Shown here piece after piece: positions 12,640 to 24,791 of a DNA stretch of 64,000 bases; position 1 is the first letter of the stretch; every line of letters starts with the position of its first letter. A program made the position numbers and the translations under genes. Origin of the DNA: Vesta saturnalis (Eukaryota > Arthropoda > Insecta > Coleoptera > Lampyridae); the NCBI GenBank assembly GCA_036346205.1, contig JARFJB010001945.1, positions 2,881,001 through 2,945,000 of the forward strand, read 5' to 3'. Below the pieces are notes generated by a model, which saw only the letters and a program-made list of their open reading frames with translations, was not told where the DNA came from and did not search any database.

Positions 12640-13300
12640 AAATTCGAAGCGAACTTCGTATAATTAAATTAATTGTTTTTCATTTCTGTTTATTCTGTTT
12701 TATTTTACGTTTCATTATTTCCTGGGTACAAGTTTCGATTCCGTCCGTATCTTTTTAATTCTTGGTTTGTTTGGTTCAATTGTCTGTTTTTCTTCTTTAT
12801 GTTTCATTCATTTTGTGTTAAACTTTTTTGTGTTTTGAAATTCCAGATTGTTTAAATTGTTTAATTGGTTCTGTTTAAATGTTTTTTGAATTTTTCTTTG
12901 TTTATTTCTTTTTATTCATTTTTGTTTCCTTATCTTTTTGTTATTTTGGAACAGTTATTTGTTTTCGTGTTTATTTTTTTTTTTTGTGAATTTCTACTTG
13001 TTTTCAATACGTTCTGTTTTTATTTTTTTTTTGTTTCCTTTTCATTGATTTTTAATTTCAGAATTTGTCTTTTTTTCGTTTATAAAATTTTCATCAATAA
13101 ATATTAAATTAAAGATTTAATTTTTTTTAAATTTTTTTTTAAAAAACTAAACTTATGCTTAAAACATTTAATATTGGTTTTTGTTTTTATTAAATTTTTT
13201 AAAAATTGTTGTAAACCAAAGCTTTTGTTTTGTTTTAAAAAAAAATTTTTTTTTTTTAAAAAAATAAACAAAAAATCCAAACCGCACAAATTTAGACCAG
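12640..13300. repeat. T-rich segment of foldback-like core
   Basis: T-rich on the given strand, with TTTCTTTG, TTTTGTTTCC and TTTTTTGTGTTTTG. It looks like a heavily mutated reverse complement of the A-rich array to its left, so the core may itself be inverted-symmetric. It ends in poly-T/poly-A runs (13110-13265). Confidence 0.5.
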
Positions 13301-13389
13301 GGAATTAAGAACAATCCATTAACATTGCAAAGAAATATGAAAAAACAAAGAATTACACCGAAGAAACAAAAATACCAGTTTAAACCCAA

Positions 13390-13735
13390 AAATAAAAAAC
13401 GACCACGTCGCACAGCCAAGGGCCCACCAAAAGGGTTTAAACACAAAAAGGTTAAAATCGTCATTAAAGTACGCCCCGCAGGCTCGACCAAAATCCGGGC
13501 CCAAAACAACTTTCCGGGAAATTTAAAAATTGAAAACGATCGAACAGAAAAAATAAAGGGAAAAAGAAAGGGAAAAACGGCCCAACTGAGAAAAATAAAG
13601 GGATAAAATTAAAATACGGTTACTTTAAAAATTTAGTAAAACGGAAAATGGAAGGAGTAAAAAAGGGAAAAATGCTCCCGTAAGGAGTAAAATATTCTAT
13701 ATGTGCAAAATGAAAACCGACATGTAAAAAGGTTT
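13390..13735. repeat. right arm of foldback-like element
   Basis: Inverted counterpart of about 9815-10345, showing AAAAAACGACCACGTCGCAC and CCACCAAAAGGG and then GGAGTAAAA-type tandem units. The frame at 13325-13606 (Lys/Arg-rich) lies wholly in this arm and its edge and is not treated as a gene. Confidence 0.6.
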
Positions 13736-13739
13736 AAAT

Positions 13740-15554
13740 CCTCCTCTCTGTCGTAAAAATTGTTTGTTTTATTTTCTCTGTGTTAAGAATTTTAACGTCT
13801 GTTTAAAAAGATGTTGAATAAAAATGTTATTAAAATTATGTATTTCATTTCTTTTAATTTATTTTTGGAAGGTCGTGATGCTTCACCGTTATACATGATA
13901 ATTATTGGTTTATAGAACGTTTTATTAAATTTTATGTATTGTTTGTGACCAGACATTTTGATGATCCTTTGTATTTATAATAAAACAAGTGGTCTGTTTT
14001 TATTATTTTTTATTTGATTTCCAATTTAAAGCGATTGGGATCTGCAGAATTTCAAGAAATTTGATACCTATAAAGTTTTCGTGTTGATGTAATAGTTATT
14101 TTTCATAAGACCTGTGTCAAAATAACCACGTATTAAACTTCGAAAAGGATTGGTAATTTTGTAAAGTTTAAATTTTCACTTTATAAGTATACATCAATTT
14201 ATCTTCATAGAACTTTGAGCAAACTTAGCTAATATGTATGTTCTAGTGGTGATTACAATTTACCACAAATTGATTAGGAAGTTAGAAGCAATACAAAGGC
14301 TGAAGACTAAAAGCATGCATATCTCATCGTGGTGAAAGTGCAGCAGAAAATTTAAAATGTAAATTAATATTACTATCTGAAAACATTGAATTTCTTAATT
14401 TAAATTCAAGTTAATTACCTGTTTGGCATTTAGCTAAATTAAATACACCCTTTCTAATCTGTTGGTGTGTGTTAGTGGTTATACCTATTAAAATTGTTTG
14501 CATTTGTTTTCAAGCTTTTCCTTCAGAGCACCACATACTAGGTGTATCATGTAAAACTAACAATGGTTAAGATAAGGTTGAGACAGTAGTGCTGTTGCAT
14601 GTGTATTAGAAACATTACATATTACGTTTACTCCAATAGAACTAAAGCTAGTACAAGGTTAATGATACTTGCATGCACAGAAGCGTTACGATGAGGTTGT
14701 GTAATTATACATTTTAGGCATTTTACATACTAGTTGTGAGCAGCAGTTATTTATTAACTTTAAGATCAAATTAGTCTCTTTAAGTTTTTTCAAATAAGTT
14801 TTTTTAAAAAGTTTTAAAAAGTTGTACCTTAATTAACTTATACTACAAAATTCTAATAATAAATAAAAAGTGATTGGCAATTCACATGAGATTTTAAGAA
14901 TCCTTATAAGCTTTAGTTACAGGAATAATGCAATTTCTATTGACGAAACTTTTATATTTGGTTTGCAGTAGTTAAAGACATATTGCGAATCAATAGTAAT
15001 TTCGTAGTTCAATAGCACTTATTTGCTTCACGATCGCTATTATTTATCAACGTGATCGTTGGTTGTTAATCTCCTTTGAAAGCAACACTTAACTTAAATC
15101 TGAGTTGAATGGTTTCCACAGACGTACAGTCACAGCGTGAGGTAATTTCCTGTTATATGTAATTAGTATTGCAGCAGTTCTAGAGTATGAAACCCTGAAC
15201 TACTCGAAACAAGGGATTGGATTTATAGAAGTTACATGTTACCAGTTACTTTCTATTAACTGAAAAGTTAGTTAATTAAATTGTTTGGATCATCATACGT
15301 CTAAGAAAAGAAATTGAGCTTTATCATAAATGTTTGCATACATACAAAACATAACAGCAAATATGTACATTAATAACTTATTTATGGATAAATCATTTCA
15401 TGAAAGTAGCAGTAAACCACCGCGCGAAGTAACAACGTAATCCCTAGTACGAGGGGAATTCAGTAATTTAGTTACCGATTCTAATCATAGCAAATGAATA
15501 GACGAGGTGAATATGAAACATACGTTTATTTTTCAACATACTGACCATGAACTG
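13740..15554. other. AT-rich intergenic sequence
   Basis: No coding frame, paired repeat or RNA gene that I can support. Composition is moderate and looks like old, non-coding DNA. Confidence 0.5.
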
Positions 15555-17440
15555 TTAGACTTATCAGTAAATCGAACAACGAAAATGCAATGAACTAGCT
15601 ACATCTCCTTTAGGCAGTCGTAAATTTTGGTCTTTAGCTAAAGCAATTAGTAAAAACTTTGGAACATCTTCATTTCCCCCCCTGACATCTATTGACGGAT
15701 CGGTAGTTGTTGATTCTGTAGACAAAGCCAATGTTTTTGTGGATTTGTTTGCATCAAACTCGTGTCTCAATGATTCTGGAAAAGATGTGCCCCTAGTAAA
15801 CTCTTCTTCATACGCTATGAAACCAATTCATTTTCGGTACAAGCTCTTGAAATCGATCATCAGTAGGCTTGATCTCAATAAGGCGACTGGCCCAGACGGT
15901 ATCCCAGCTATTGTCTTAAAGAAATGTTCCAGAACTAGTACCAGTCCTATCTAAGCTCTATACGATCTCTATGTCTTCTGGGATTCCTTCATCATGTAAG
16001 TTAGCAAATGTTCAACCTATTCCCAAAAAGGCGATAACACCGATCCTCAAACTACCGACCAATTGCCATCACTTCCATTTTGTCTAAAATCATGGAAAAA
16101 GTCATAATCAGCAACTGCTCACGCTTGAAACTAACAACTCTTAGTGACCACCAATATGGGTTTAGGCAAAGTCGTTCAACAGTGATCTTATTTCATATGT
16201 GACCCAGTTTGGAACAATACAGTAGAGCAGTCCGGTGAAACAGTTGTAGTCGCTTTAGATATCTCAAAGGCATTTGACCAAGTTTGGCATAAGTGTTACT
16301 TGCCAAACTCACCTCGTTTGGTTAAATGATACGCTCATCAACTGGGTTTCTAGTTTCCTTGATAAGAGACGAATACGTGTCGTAGTTGATGGATTTTTTT
16401 CAAAAGAAGTTAGCATTAACGCGAGCGTACCACAGGGATCCGTTATAGCGCCTACACTTTTTCTGCTGTACATAAATGACCTTATTTCTTCAACAACTAA
16501 CCCCATCCATCGCTTTGCTGACGATAGCACTCTTCACTGTAGTTAATCTCAGTCTATTTATAGTGATAATCCACCTTCTATGTCAATTCAAGAAATTAAA
16601 GCTGAAATGGTAAATTCAATTCACAAAGACATTCAACGTATTCTCGAATCTAGTTAAATTTAATGCTAACAAAACTCAGTGTTGCCTTGTGGCCGCCAAA
16701 AAAGATCTATCATTTCCTGTTGTAAGTATGAATGGCTCAGTTCTTAAGTTTTCAGATTCTATTACTCTGTTGGGTATGACAGTATCTTCAAATCTTCATG
16801 GGTTGACCATCTTCTGTCAGCTACAAAACAGCTTCTCGTAAAAAGGCTTTTTGTACAGATCTAAGCAGTACTTTACCTCTCGACAACTCCTTCTGCTGTA
16901 TAAGGCCCAAATTCGGCCTCATCTGAATATACTCACCTCTGGGTTAGTGCTCAATACGCTCTCGATATCGTTGATCGTATTCAAAAGAGAGCGATTAGGC
17001 TTATAAAGACCGTCCTTAACTTCCATACAGTCCCTTGAGCATAGAAGGATGGTTTCAGTTCTTTCTTTGTATTATCGTTATTACAACGGCTATTGGCTGC
17101 TGAATTATATTCTTTGATACCATCTCGGCTATCTTTGCAGAAACACTCGGTTCGCTCATTCACATCATCGTATGCAGTACAAATCTCCACTTGTCGTACC
17201 AAACGGGCGCAATCCACATTTTTCTACACGGCTTCTAAACTCTGGAATGATCTCCCTAGTTCCTGCTTTCCTCTCACTTATGATATGAGAAAATTTAAGG
17301 TAGCTGTTCATATTCATCTATTGGCAATTCATTATCCCTCTATCCATCCTCCTAAGTGTTCCTGAGTGCTTTAGCACGATAGGCCAAATTTAGCCTGTTA
17401 AGGTCCACAATCATAAAAAGAATAAAAATAAAATAAGGTT
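15555..17440 (+). pseudogene. Jockey-like LINE reverse transcriptase relic
   Basis: A 5'-truncated non-LTR retrotransposon reverse transcriptase with its 3' end. In order: a pre-palm segment (SRKFWSLAKAISKNFG) near 15610; LNKATGPDGIP near 15880 (palm motif A side); KKGD/PTNCHH-like remains near 16030; PQGSVIAPTLFLLYINDL near 16430; FADDSTL near 16514 (the catalytic YADD-type box). A conserved C-terminal tail with LWNDLPSSCFPLTYDMRKFK lies near 17240. Stops and frameshifts split it into at least four frames. After the last stop (about 17364) there is a short 3' UTR and an A-rich tail. It would have copied its RNA by target-primed reverse transcription. The clade assignment (Jockey/CR1-like) is from motif style only. 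Confidence 0.85.
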
Positions 17441-17955
17441 TTGGCAACCTGCAGCGTAGAATTCCTTTGGCTAGTGGCTGAGCTTTATGGTGACACCTGA
17501 GTTTACTGCACCTCCCGATTGCTTCTGAGACACCTCCAAACATGTGAAAATCGATAGGATCAATAGTAAGTAAATTCCCAAACCTATTTAGAATTAAAGT
17601 ATCCATTTTATGAAATAATTCAATAATGTAACTACTAGTTTGAATTTTATGGATCCTTATTTACCCTTTACACCTTAACAAATACATTGCTTAAAAAAAG
17701 CAAAGAAAAATTGTATAAAACCGTTAAAAAAGTTATTTCACAAAAATGTTCGGACACGTTGACTTGTATTTTTAAATGTAATTTTTAACTCTCCGCCCTT
17801 TTATCCCTAATGTCTCCCAACTTTAAAATATCGCTTGGAATACCTCGATTCTTTTTACCTTCCAACCATATGCAGTTATAGAAGGTTATGCAATCGACAT
17901 TTTTTGCTAATACTAAATCGATATATTACCTCATTTTACAACGTTTGACAAAGTT
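17441..17955. other. intergenic sequence, nothing recognised
   Basis: Short AT-rich stretch between the LINE tail and the GT/CG-rich tract, with no coding or repeat signal I can support. Confidence 0.5.
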
Positions 17956-17968
17956 TCGTCAAGATCGG

Positions 17969-18165
17969 CAATGTGTGTGTATCCGGGCGCGCGCGTGTGT
18001 TTGTGCGTATGCGTGAGCGTGTACGTGTGCACGTACGTGTGCGCGTACGTATGCTTGTGCGTGTACTTGCACGTGTACAAGCGTGTCTGGTGTGGTGTGT
18101 GGTGTGGTGTGCGTGTATATGGGCATGTGCGCGTGCGTGCGTGTACGTGTGTGTCTGTGTATTAG
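17969..18165. repeat. alternating purine-pyrimidine GT/GC tract
   Basis: Imperfect GTGTGCGTAC-type sequence with CGCGCGCG and several ACGTAC palindromes. Long runs of strict purine-pyrimidine alternation can adopt Z-DNA. The Cys/Val-rich frames here are composition artefacts. Confidence 0.9.
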
Positions 18166-18415
18166 TATCGACGATAACTACAGAACGTCAACACGTATGG
18201 TTTCGTATTTAAGTTTGTTTTCGTCACTTTTGGAGCTTAGATTTTGGGCCAAATTTGTCGACGGGGAGGGGCGTTTATTAGAAGAAGTTATTGGTTTTTA
18301 AAATTAAAAAAAACAGTGTTTAATTCACAATTAATGAACTACAGTTCAGTTTAATTTAGAAATGCATTTTTTTGCTACCCTATGCCGTTAAGTTCTAGTT
18401 TTTCTGTATTGCATG

Positions 18416-21400
18416 TACGGTGTGCCCCATTTTCGATGATATTTCGGGGTATCTCACTTACGAGTAAAGATACAGAGTTGCGGTTTTCACAATATCGTGC
18501 TACTTTTTTGTGAGAAGAACGCTGGTATAATCACAACTTTCATAGCTCGCTACATTTCTGAGATACAGGGCGAAATTTAAAATAATGCATTTTGGGACCC
18601 CCCCTTGTATCTCCGTTATCCTTTAACGTATGGCAAAGATAATAATTAGTTCTTATACTTTTTTTACGTAAAATCCAGTGGCGTAGTCGTATTTTTGCTG
18701 TAGGCTGTCAATTTTTAGCTATAAATAAAACTTATGGTTTTTTAACGGAACACCCTACACATTTTTCTTACGTTTGATTGTAAATTTTGTAAGCTTTACA
18801 AAAACATATAATACATGATGTTTATTTTAAATAATAAACCTAAAATCTATGATTTCACAAAATCTGCGTAATAACATATGGTGTATTATATAGCATTAGA
18901 ATTAGTAGGCCGTGATTATTGGAAAAATTAAATGATCATTTGCTAAGCGCTTGTCAAGACCTGTCAGTTGTAAAATTTATATTCTTTGGGTAATATTGTA
19001 TTCGTTACAATAGCTGAAAATGGAAATTATCCACATTTTGAAAAATATGACATCTTAGTCTGTTTCATAGAGAGCAATGAAAACTGCCGTGAGGCTTCCC
19101 AACTGTATTTCAATAGGTTTGTTTGAATACTTATTTATCTTTTGACGTATGAGAATTTATTTTTTATTTAAATATCATTTGGATTTATAGATATCCAGAA
19201 AGAAGGCAACCTTGTCTTTTAATGTTTTCTCGAATAAAAAAAATTGTTAGAACATGGATCATTTATCCAACCCCGACCAAAAAAGTATAATAAGGAAAAT
19301 CGCGATACGGATGAAGTCAACGTATTAGCATGTATAGAGGCAACTACTTCACAATCATGCAGAGTTCTACAGCAGGAGATCGGTGTTCCCAAGATTCGGG
19401 TTCAAAGAATATTGACCAAATATAAATTTAAGCCATGCAAGATTAAAATTGCTCACCATTTGCATCCTAGGGATGCAGAACGTCGTTTACTGTTTTGCAA
19501 CTGGTATTTGGAACAAATTCGTATTGGTAATATAATAACTTTGCTAAATTTATAATATGTGACAGGCTTACTTTTCAGTGCATATTTTCAACAGGCTGTA
19601 ATACTTTTGCATAATAATAAAATTCAAAAATGCCGCTAAAACAGTGTTTAAATTTTAATAAATTTGGTAAAGTAAAATAGAACTAAAGCATTCTGATAAG
19701 AACAATTGATATCAACTTGACATTGAATAAAATAGGTACACATAATTTTGGATTTCTAAAATTTTTAATTAATCAAGCATTAATATATAATTAATATGAT
19801 TTTGTTTAAGAACAAAACAATAATGTCAAGTAAGTAAATATTTTTGAACATATGTAAGACTAGCAATTTTGATATTTCAGATTATTATGCCATGAACCAA
19901 ATTTAACTAAAATTTATTGTATTCATAAGTTTAATCTTTAAAAACCCAATCAACAATTGGTAAGTAAGACTGAAAGTAAGCAAAGCGTTTAATTGGTAAT
20001 TTTTAACATTTTTTAGGGTTTTTTTAATATGAAAGAACATTCATGAAATAAATGAATTTGTCTTCAGAACGAAGTGGCAATAGTACAACAATAAGTTCCA
20101 TTAACGGTCCAACTTGGCCACATATTTAAAAAAAAAACAGGGGTTGTTTATCATCTTAAGAGTCCTAAAAAATAAATAAAAAGGATAAAAACGAGGAGCT
20201 GCCCATGTAAGGTCAGATATTTCATTTCATCACCATCATACATACACGATTTACATATTATAAAATTATCAATACCGACCACTGTGAGAGATCTCCGGTT
20301 ACACTCACATAACCATCTCGTCATATCACTCATGCATTTTTTCCTAAATTAAATTAATAACATTTGTACTTAATGTTGATATGTAGTTTGTATGTTTCAT
20401 TTCACCATTAAATCACTAAGACCTTCATAGTTTTCATTTATTAGTGGTCATATTATTATTGTCACGGATAAGGCTAATTCAACATACACCCATTACATCT
20501 TGCTAAAGCCTTGGTTCACATTCTCATGTTCTCCGGTGTAAAGCCGAAATGGGGTATCAGTCCAACTTAATAGTATGTACCATTGCCATAAATAAAAAAT
20601 TAAATCTCAGTATTAACACGAACCGAAATTAAAATCAAGTACCTCATTGCTTACCAGTTGTTTTTAAAACAAAATTATAACTAATACTACATTGGTAAGA
20701 AAATCATCACGTGTATTCGAAGAGCAATAGTGTCGATTTGGATTCAGCGTAGCTTGTTTTGTTTGGAAAAATAAATGACTTTATAACAGCTTACACAAAC
20801 AGATATCTTGAAATTTTGCAAGATGTTATCTGTTACTGATAACGTTCCTTTAGCTCATTAACAGCATAATTTCAACAGGATGGCGCCTACATAATGCTGT
20901 ATTTTTCGACTTTTTAACAATTATTCTGAAAGTGGAACGTACTCATGGACCAATTAGATCCCAGTCATAATATGCTAGATTTTCTTATGGGCATTGCAGA
21001 ATAAGGTTTATAGTACCTTATCAGACAATAGATGAACAATGATCAATCGGCATTTGAAATGAAAGATTCCATAATTATTTTAAATGCTTTGGAATAACCA
21101 CTGTATTCAACTTGCGTTAAAATGGCAACCATTTTGAGCAGTTCTTTTAAGGTGAAAATCTATTATTACTATCAGTTAATATTATATTAAGTTTTTCAGT
21201 TTTATTCTGCCTTAAAATTGATTTGCTTGTTTGTAATATCAATATAATTAACTGATAGTAATTCTAATGCTATATAATACACATGTTATTACGCAGATAT
21301 TGTAAATCATAGATTTTAGGTTTATTATTTTACCATCATTTATTATATTTTTTTTTGGTAAGCTTACAAATTTAATCAAACAGAAAAGAAAATATACAGG

Positions 21401-21684
21401 ATGTTCCGTTAAAACAAATTTTATTTATACTAAAATTGAAGCTTAAAAAAATACGACTAGGCCAATTCATTTACGTAAATGTATAAGAACCAATTTTATC
21501 TTTATACATTAAAGGATAACGGAGATAAGATCCTAAATGCTATTTTCAATTAGTGTATCTCAGAAATCTTTATGAAAGTTTTGTTATACCAACATTCTTC
21601 TCAAAAAGTAGCCGGTACTGTAAAACCAATCAGTATCTTTATTCGTAAGTGAGATAGAAATATCATCAAAATGGACACACTGTA
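18416..21684. mobile_element. mariner-like element with ~450 bp inverted repeats
   Basis: Positions 18416-18905 and 21255-21684 are inverted copies. Shared blocks include GATGATATTTC, GTATCTCAGAAAT (right) against CATTTCTGAGATACA (left), AAAGGATAACGGAGAT (right) against its complement, and further in AATCTATGATTT and GTAATAACATATGGTG. The ends read TACGGTGTGCCCCATTTT and the complement of ATGGACACACTGTA, which fits TA target insertion. The interior holds a transposase relic on the plus strand. Confidence 0.8.
19035..20130 (+). pseudogene. mariner-like transposase remnant
   Basis: The N-terminal part is well kept. RYPERRQP lies near 19190, after what looks like a TTTATAG splice-acceptor-like site. 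An open frame at 19244-19555 follows with VNVLACIEATTSQSC, IGVPKIRVQRILTKYKFKP and AHHLHPRDAERRLLFCNW. These are the paired helix-turn-helix and linker typical of this transposase family. The first two catalytic Asp boxes are missing. A later scrap near 20090 reads SSINGPTWPHI, corresponding to the WIG-NGP-WPPRSPDL box before the third catalytic residue. The middle is therefore deleted or unrecognisable. It is closely related to the relic at 45.05-45.99 kb. Confidence 0.75.
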
Positions 21685-21689
21685 TTACA

Positions 21690-22725
21690 CTATTCAGATA
21701 ATTTTACAGATAAAAGCAATTTGATATTTCAGTTTGCTCAAAATCTTTACCAGTAAAGAGAAGGGAACTATTAAAACTTGGAGACATGTGCACCTTATTC
21801 CAGCCGAGGAGGTGCCACCTAACATGGGCTCCTTAATATTGGTTCTCCGATTGTTTGAGTTTAGTAATCACATCCTTATCTTATTTAATCTCTTTACCTA
21901 TTTTTGCCAACATTGTAATTATTTTAGCGGATTGACAATCCAAAATTAACAAAAAGGTTGTTATGGTCTCTAGGGTAGGGTAAAAGTCCCAGGCGTAAAA
22001 TCCTGCCGCGTTTGGTTGTACGGGTGGTCAGGTTTCAAACGACCTCAGCCAACAAAAGTACCTACTTTCTGATTCATTAATGTAACATCCGCGGTATCAG
22101 GTCTGACATTCTGTTTCTATCTGAAACACAAGTCAACCGTTGTCTATAGCTCCTTTACAATACCCTAGAACAATTGTGATTAAGCATTTTTTAACCCATA
22201 ACTATTTAGACAATACAACCAAGCAGCTACCGAAAGCAATTGAAACACCTTCGATGCGTGGTCAGAGATTCATTATTTGCGCTAGACTAGTATAAATCTT
22301 GGTAAGCGTTAACCTTTTTAGGCGCCACAAACTTCTTAAAAAACACCCCAAAAGTTCAAAAAAGTAAATATCCAATATAAACAATAGTTCGTCTATTCAA
22401 TAAACAGAAAAAGGCATCAATTTTAAGTCATCCAACTTATCGTAATTAATGTAAACCTTGCATTTTACATATCGACTCAAATTAATGGCTTACTACCACA
22501 AATATTGAACTAGACAACGAGATATTAGAAGTAGTCAAATTATCGAAATTTTAATTCTGTAGAAAGCAGGGGTATATCAAAGTCACTATTTATTTGGAAA
22601 GTTCACTGTTTACTCAATGCACTCATTGTATGTAAACCTAAAAGTAGTGCGTTGTGTTCAAGGGTATAGGTACTAGTGTAACTAAATAATTAGTAGCTTT
22701 ATCCCAAACAAACTGATCTTCAGGT
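21690..22725. other. intergenic sequence, nothing recognised
   Basis: Mixed-composition DNA. The plus-strand frame 21734-21949 matches no family I know. A slightly GC-richer patch around 21960-22140 may be an old insertion but shows no identifiable motif. Confidence 0.4.
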
Positions 22726-22727
22726 GA

Positions 22728-23925
22728 AACTATAGTCCGCGCGGTCAAAGAATGCCTGAACGTTGGATGCGCATTCGTCCAACTTCAAGTCTCTTAAGAG
22801 CGGCATGTCAGTGGCATCGCCACCAAAAGCGCGTTCCGTTTATTATCATGTATTACACTAATTGATTATTTATTTCTGTTATAATTACTAGACTTAATTT
22901 AACTTTTTACAATTGTTGCAACAAAACGACAGTGAACCATTTTGTGTCCTATGTGAATTTTAAAGCTCATAATACTCAAATTTATTAGTCAAATATGTAT
23001 AAACAACAAATACTTTCACAATACATAGTAAATTAAATAAGTAGTTTTGCGGCGCATGTAATGCTAATGGCGTTTGCTTAAATGGAATGATGGCACAACT
23101 ACCGGACTGCTGTCTGCAATTTCCAAAGGACCAAGAATGATTGTGGTACATGCAGGAGGAGAAATGGGTTTTACCAGGTTGTAGTCTGATATTTAAATCA
23201 GGACTAGCAGCAACTATCCGACGAGATGAATGGTAGCAACTACGAAAAATGGTTACGTGAGAAACTTTTAAATTGCCTCCACAATCGGTTTGGATTGATA
23301 ATGAGTCGTACCATAATGTTCAGGTGGATCGTGCTCTAACAAGTAATTCGAAAAAGACAGATATGGTGAAGTGGTTAATAGAGAAAAAGATGATGATGTA
23401 CAGACCACAACTTTATGAAATAATTAATGATGAATGATTGTGTGACTTATTTGTTAGTAGTATTTAATATTATTATAAGGTAATTATCCTTTGAGCAACT
23501 TTTTCCCAAAGTTAGGAAATATAAAAATTGATTACCTAAGAAATATCATAATTTTTTAAATCCTGAATAATACTCTTAAAATACAGCCTATTCTGTTTCT
23601 ATAATTAAAAATCGAACTTATACTTTTTTGATTTTCATAAACGATTAAACTGTTGTGTTCATTTGTAAATTCAGATATAAAATTATTACTTGTCAACATG
23701 TTATTTTTATTTTATAAATGTTTAAACTATTACTGTTCATAGTAATTCAAATAAATAAAATATTTTAAAATTTCTTGTGGTTTGGTAACGAATAATTGAA
23801 AACGCGACACCGACGCCACTGGTAATGCTTTCAGTCGCTATTGCGTTAACGAGTGCGGCCGAATGCACGAACATCCATGCGCGACACGAGGCATTCTTTG
23901 GCCGCGCGGACTGTATCTGTAATTA
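22728..23925. mobile_element. IS630/Tc1-type element with GC-rich inverted ends
   Basis: The left end (from 22728, TAGTCCGCGCGGTCAAAGAA) and the right end (to about 23925, complement ACAGTCCGCGCGGCCAAAGA) pair over roughly 120 bp, with AATGCCT and CCACTG blocks also shared. These GC-rich ends stand out from the AT-rich surroundings. The roughly 950 bp interior holds a broken DDE transposase on the plus strand. Confidence 0.75.
23085..23437 (+). pseudogene. DDE (IS630-like) transposase C-terminal half
   Basis: The first segment reads SKGPRMIVVHAGGEMGF near 23120, the strand that precedes a catalytic core in IS630-type DDE transposases. After stops, it resumes with NYEKWLREKLL near 23235 and shifts frame. 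It then reads open for 54 codons from 23273 to a stop at 23435-23437. This frame contains LPPQSVWIDNESYHNVQVD, where IDN-SYHN is the second catalytic Asp box, and TDMVKWLIEK. The N-terminal DNA-binding half is absent. The family is abundant in insects, usually as short elements like this one. Confidence 0.75.
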
Positions 23926-24190
23926 AAGCGAATAATAAAGAACAATAAACGATCATGGTACAAAGTCCCAACCTTAAATGAAAAATAAACAGTTGTACAA
24001 ATATTAAACAGCACTTACATTCAACATGACTTAACACATTTGGCAGTACAAAAGCCATACTATATTTTGTCAATGTAAACTCACCGTTAAAACAAATAAG
24101 TACAACAAATCAGTTATTAAATACACCTACAAATTTGAAAAAGGTTCCTTTAGTAATTTTCCTCGACGAGTCGAATGGTAATATCAGATT
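23926..24190. other. intergenic sequence, nothing recognised
   Basis: Short stretch after the inverted end, with no supported feature. Confidence 0.4.
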
Positions 24191-24199
24191 TTGTTCTCT

Positions 24200-24600
24200 A
24201 TGGCCATAAAAGGGCTCTGTAGCTACGGACCTTGAAATTTCAGATGAGAACCATACCTTTCTATTATACGTCAGAATACGGTTTTACTTTGTTTTAGGTT
24301 CCTGAGGCCCTTTTGTAGAGCCCCTAAACAGTTATCTTGAATATTTAATTCAGAAAGGATTTTAACATTTTATCCTTTAATAATGCCCTAAGGCCATAAA
24401 AGGGGTACAAATTTCTCACTGAATCAAGGTGCACACTTCAAATTACTTGTAATAAACTAAAATGTAAATTTCTATTTCGAATGAAACACTCAATGCTAAA
24501 TAAGGTACAATCTGCAAGTTGTGGTCTTTGCTCAACCATTTTAGAAGCGCTACAAAAAACTCCAGGGCTTCAATACGGCCCTAAGGCCCTATAAAGGGTT
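24200..24600. repeat. dispersed GGCC-TATAAAAGGG motif, four copies
   Basis: Related short motifs occur near 24203 (GGCCATAAAAGGGCTC), 24304 (inverted, GAGGCCCTTTTGTAGAGCCC), 24385 (CCCTAAGGCCATAAAAGGGG) and 24575 (CCCTAAGGCCCTATAAAGGG). Spacing is about 80-190 bp. They could be remains of a tandem repeat. Confidence 0.5.
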
Positions 24601-24731
24601 AAATTGTCGAAAATTTTATTTGATCAAATAATAAAAATAAAAACAAGGTATTTACTAAAATTTAGGTTTTTGCTATTCAGGACTCTTTTACAACTATTTG
24701 GGAACCTAGAAAAGGACTATATTTATTTGAA

Positions 24732-24738
<7 letters not shown>

Positions 24739-24771
<33 letters not shown>

Positions 24772-24791
24772 TATATATATATATATATATT
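24739..24791. repeat. (TA)n microsatellite
   Basis: TA run interrupted once by ATAATATATTATAT in the middle. Confidence 0.95.

Larger units (their letters stand above)
9815..13735. mobile_element. foldback-like element with repeat-built arms
   Basis: Two inverted arms (about 9815-10345 and 13390-13735) enclose about 3 kb. The clearest arm match is CCACCAAAAGGG near 13425 against its complement near 10275, followed on both sides by AAAGGTT, GCAGGC and CAAAATCC. Outward of this, both arms become degenerate tandem repeats (left: CATCCCTAATTATTTTTAC; right: its complement-like GGAGTAAAA and AAAGGGAAAAA). The core is a long simple array and holds no transposase. This layout resembles Drosophila foldback (FB) and Galileo elements. 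Identity to any named family is not shown. Confidence 0.55.

Noticed and set aside
13325..13606. Lys/Arg-rich plus-strand frame resembling a ribosomal protein by composition
   Set aside because: It coincides with the right arm of the foldback-like element and its inverted partner has no matching frame.
20151..20333. Minus-strand frame CNRRSLTVVGIDNFIICKSC
   Set aside because: Lies inside the 18.4-21.7 kb element on the opposite strand to its transposase and has no known motif beyond scattered Cys.
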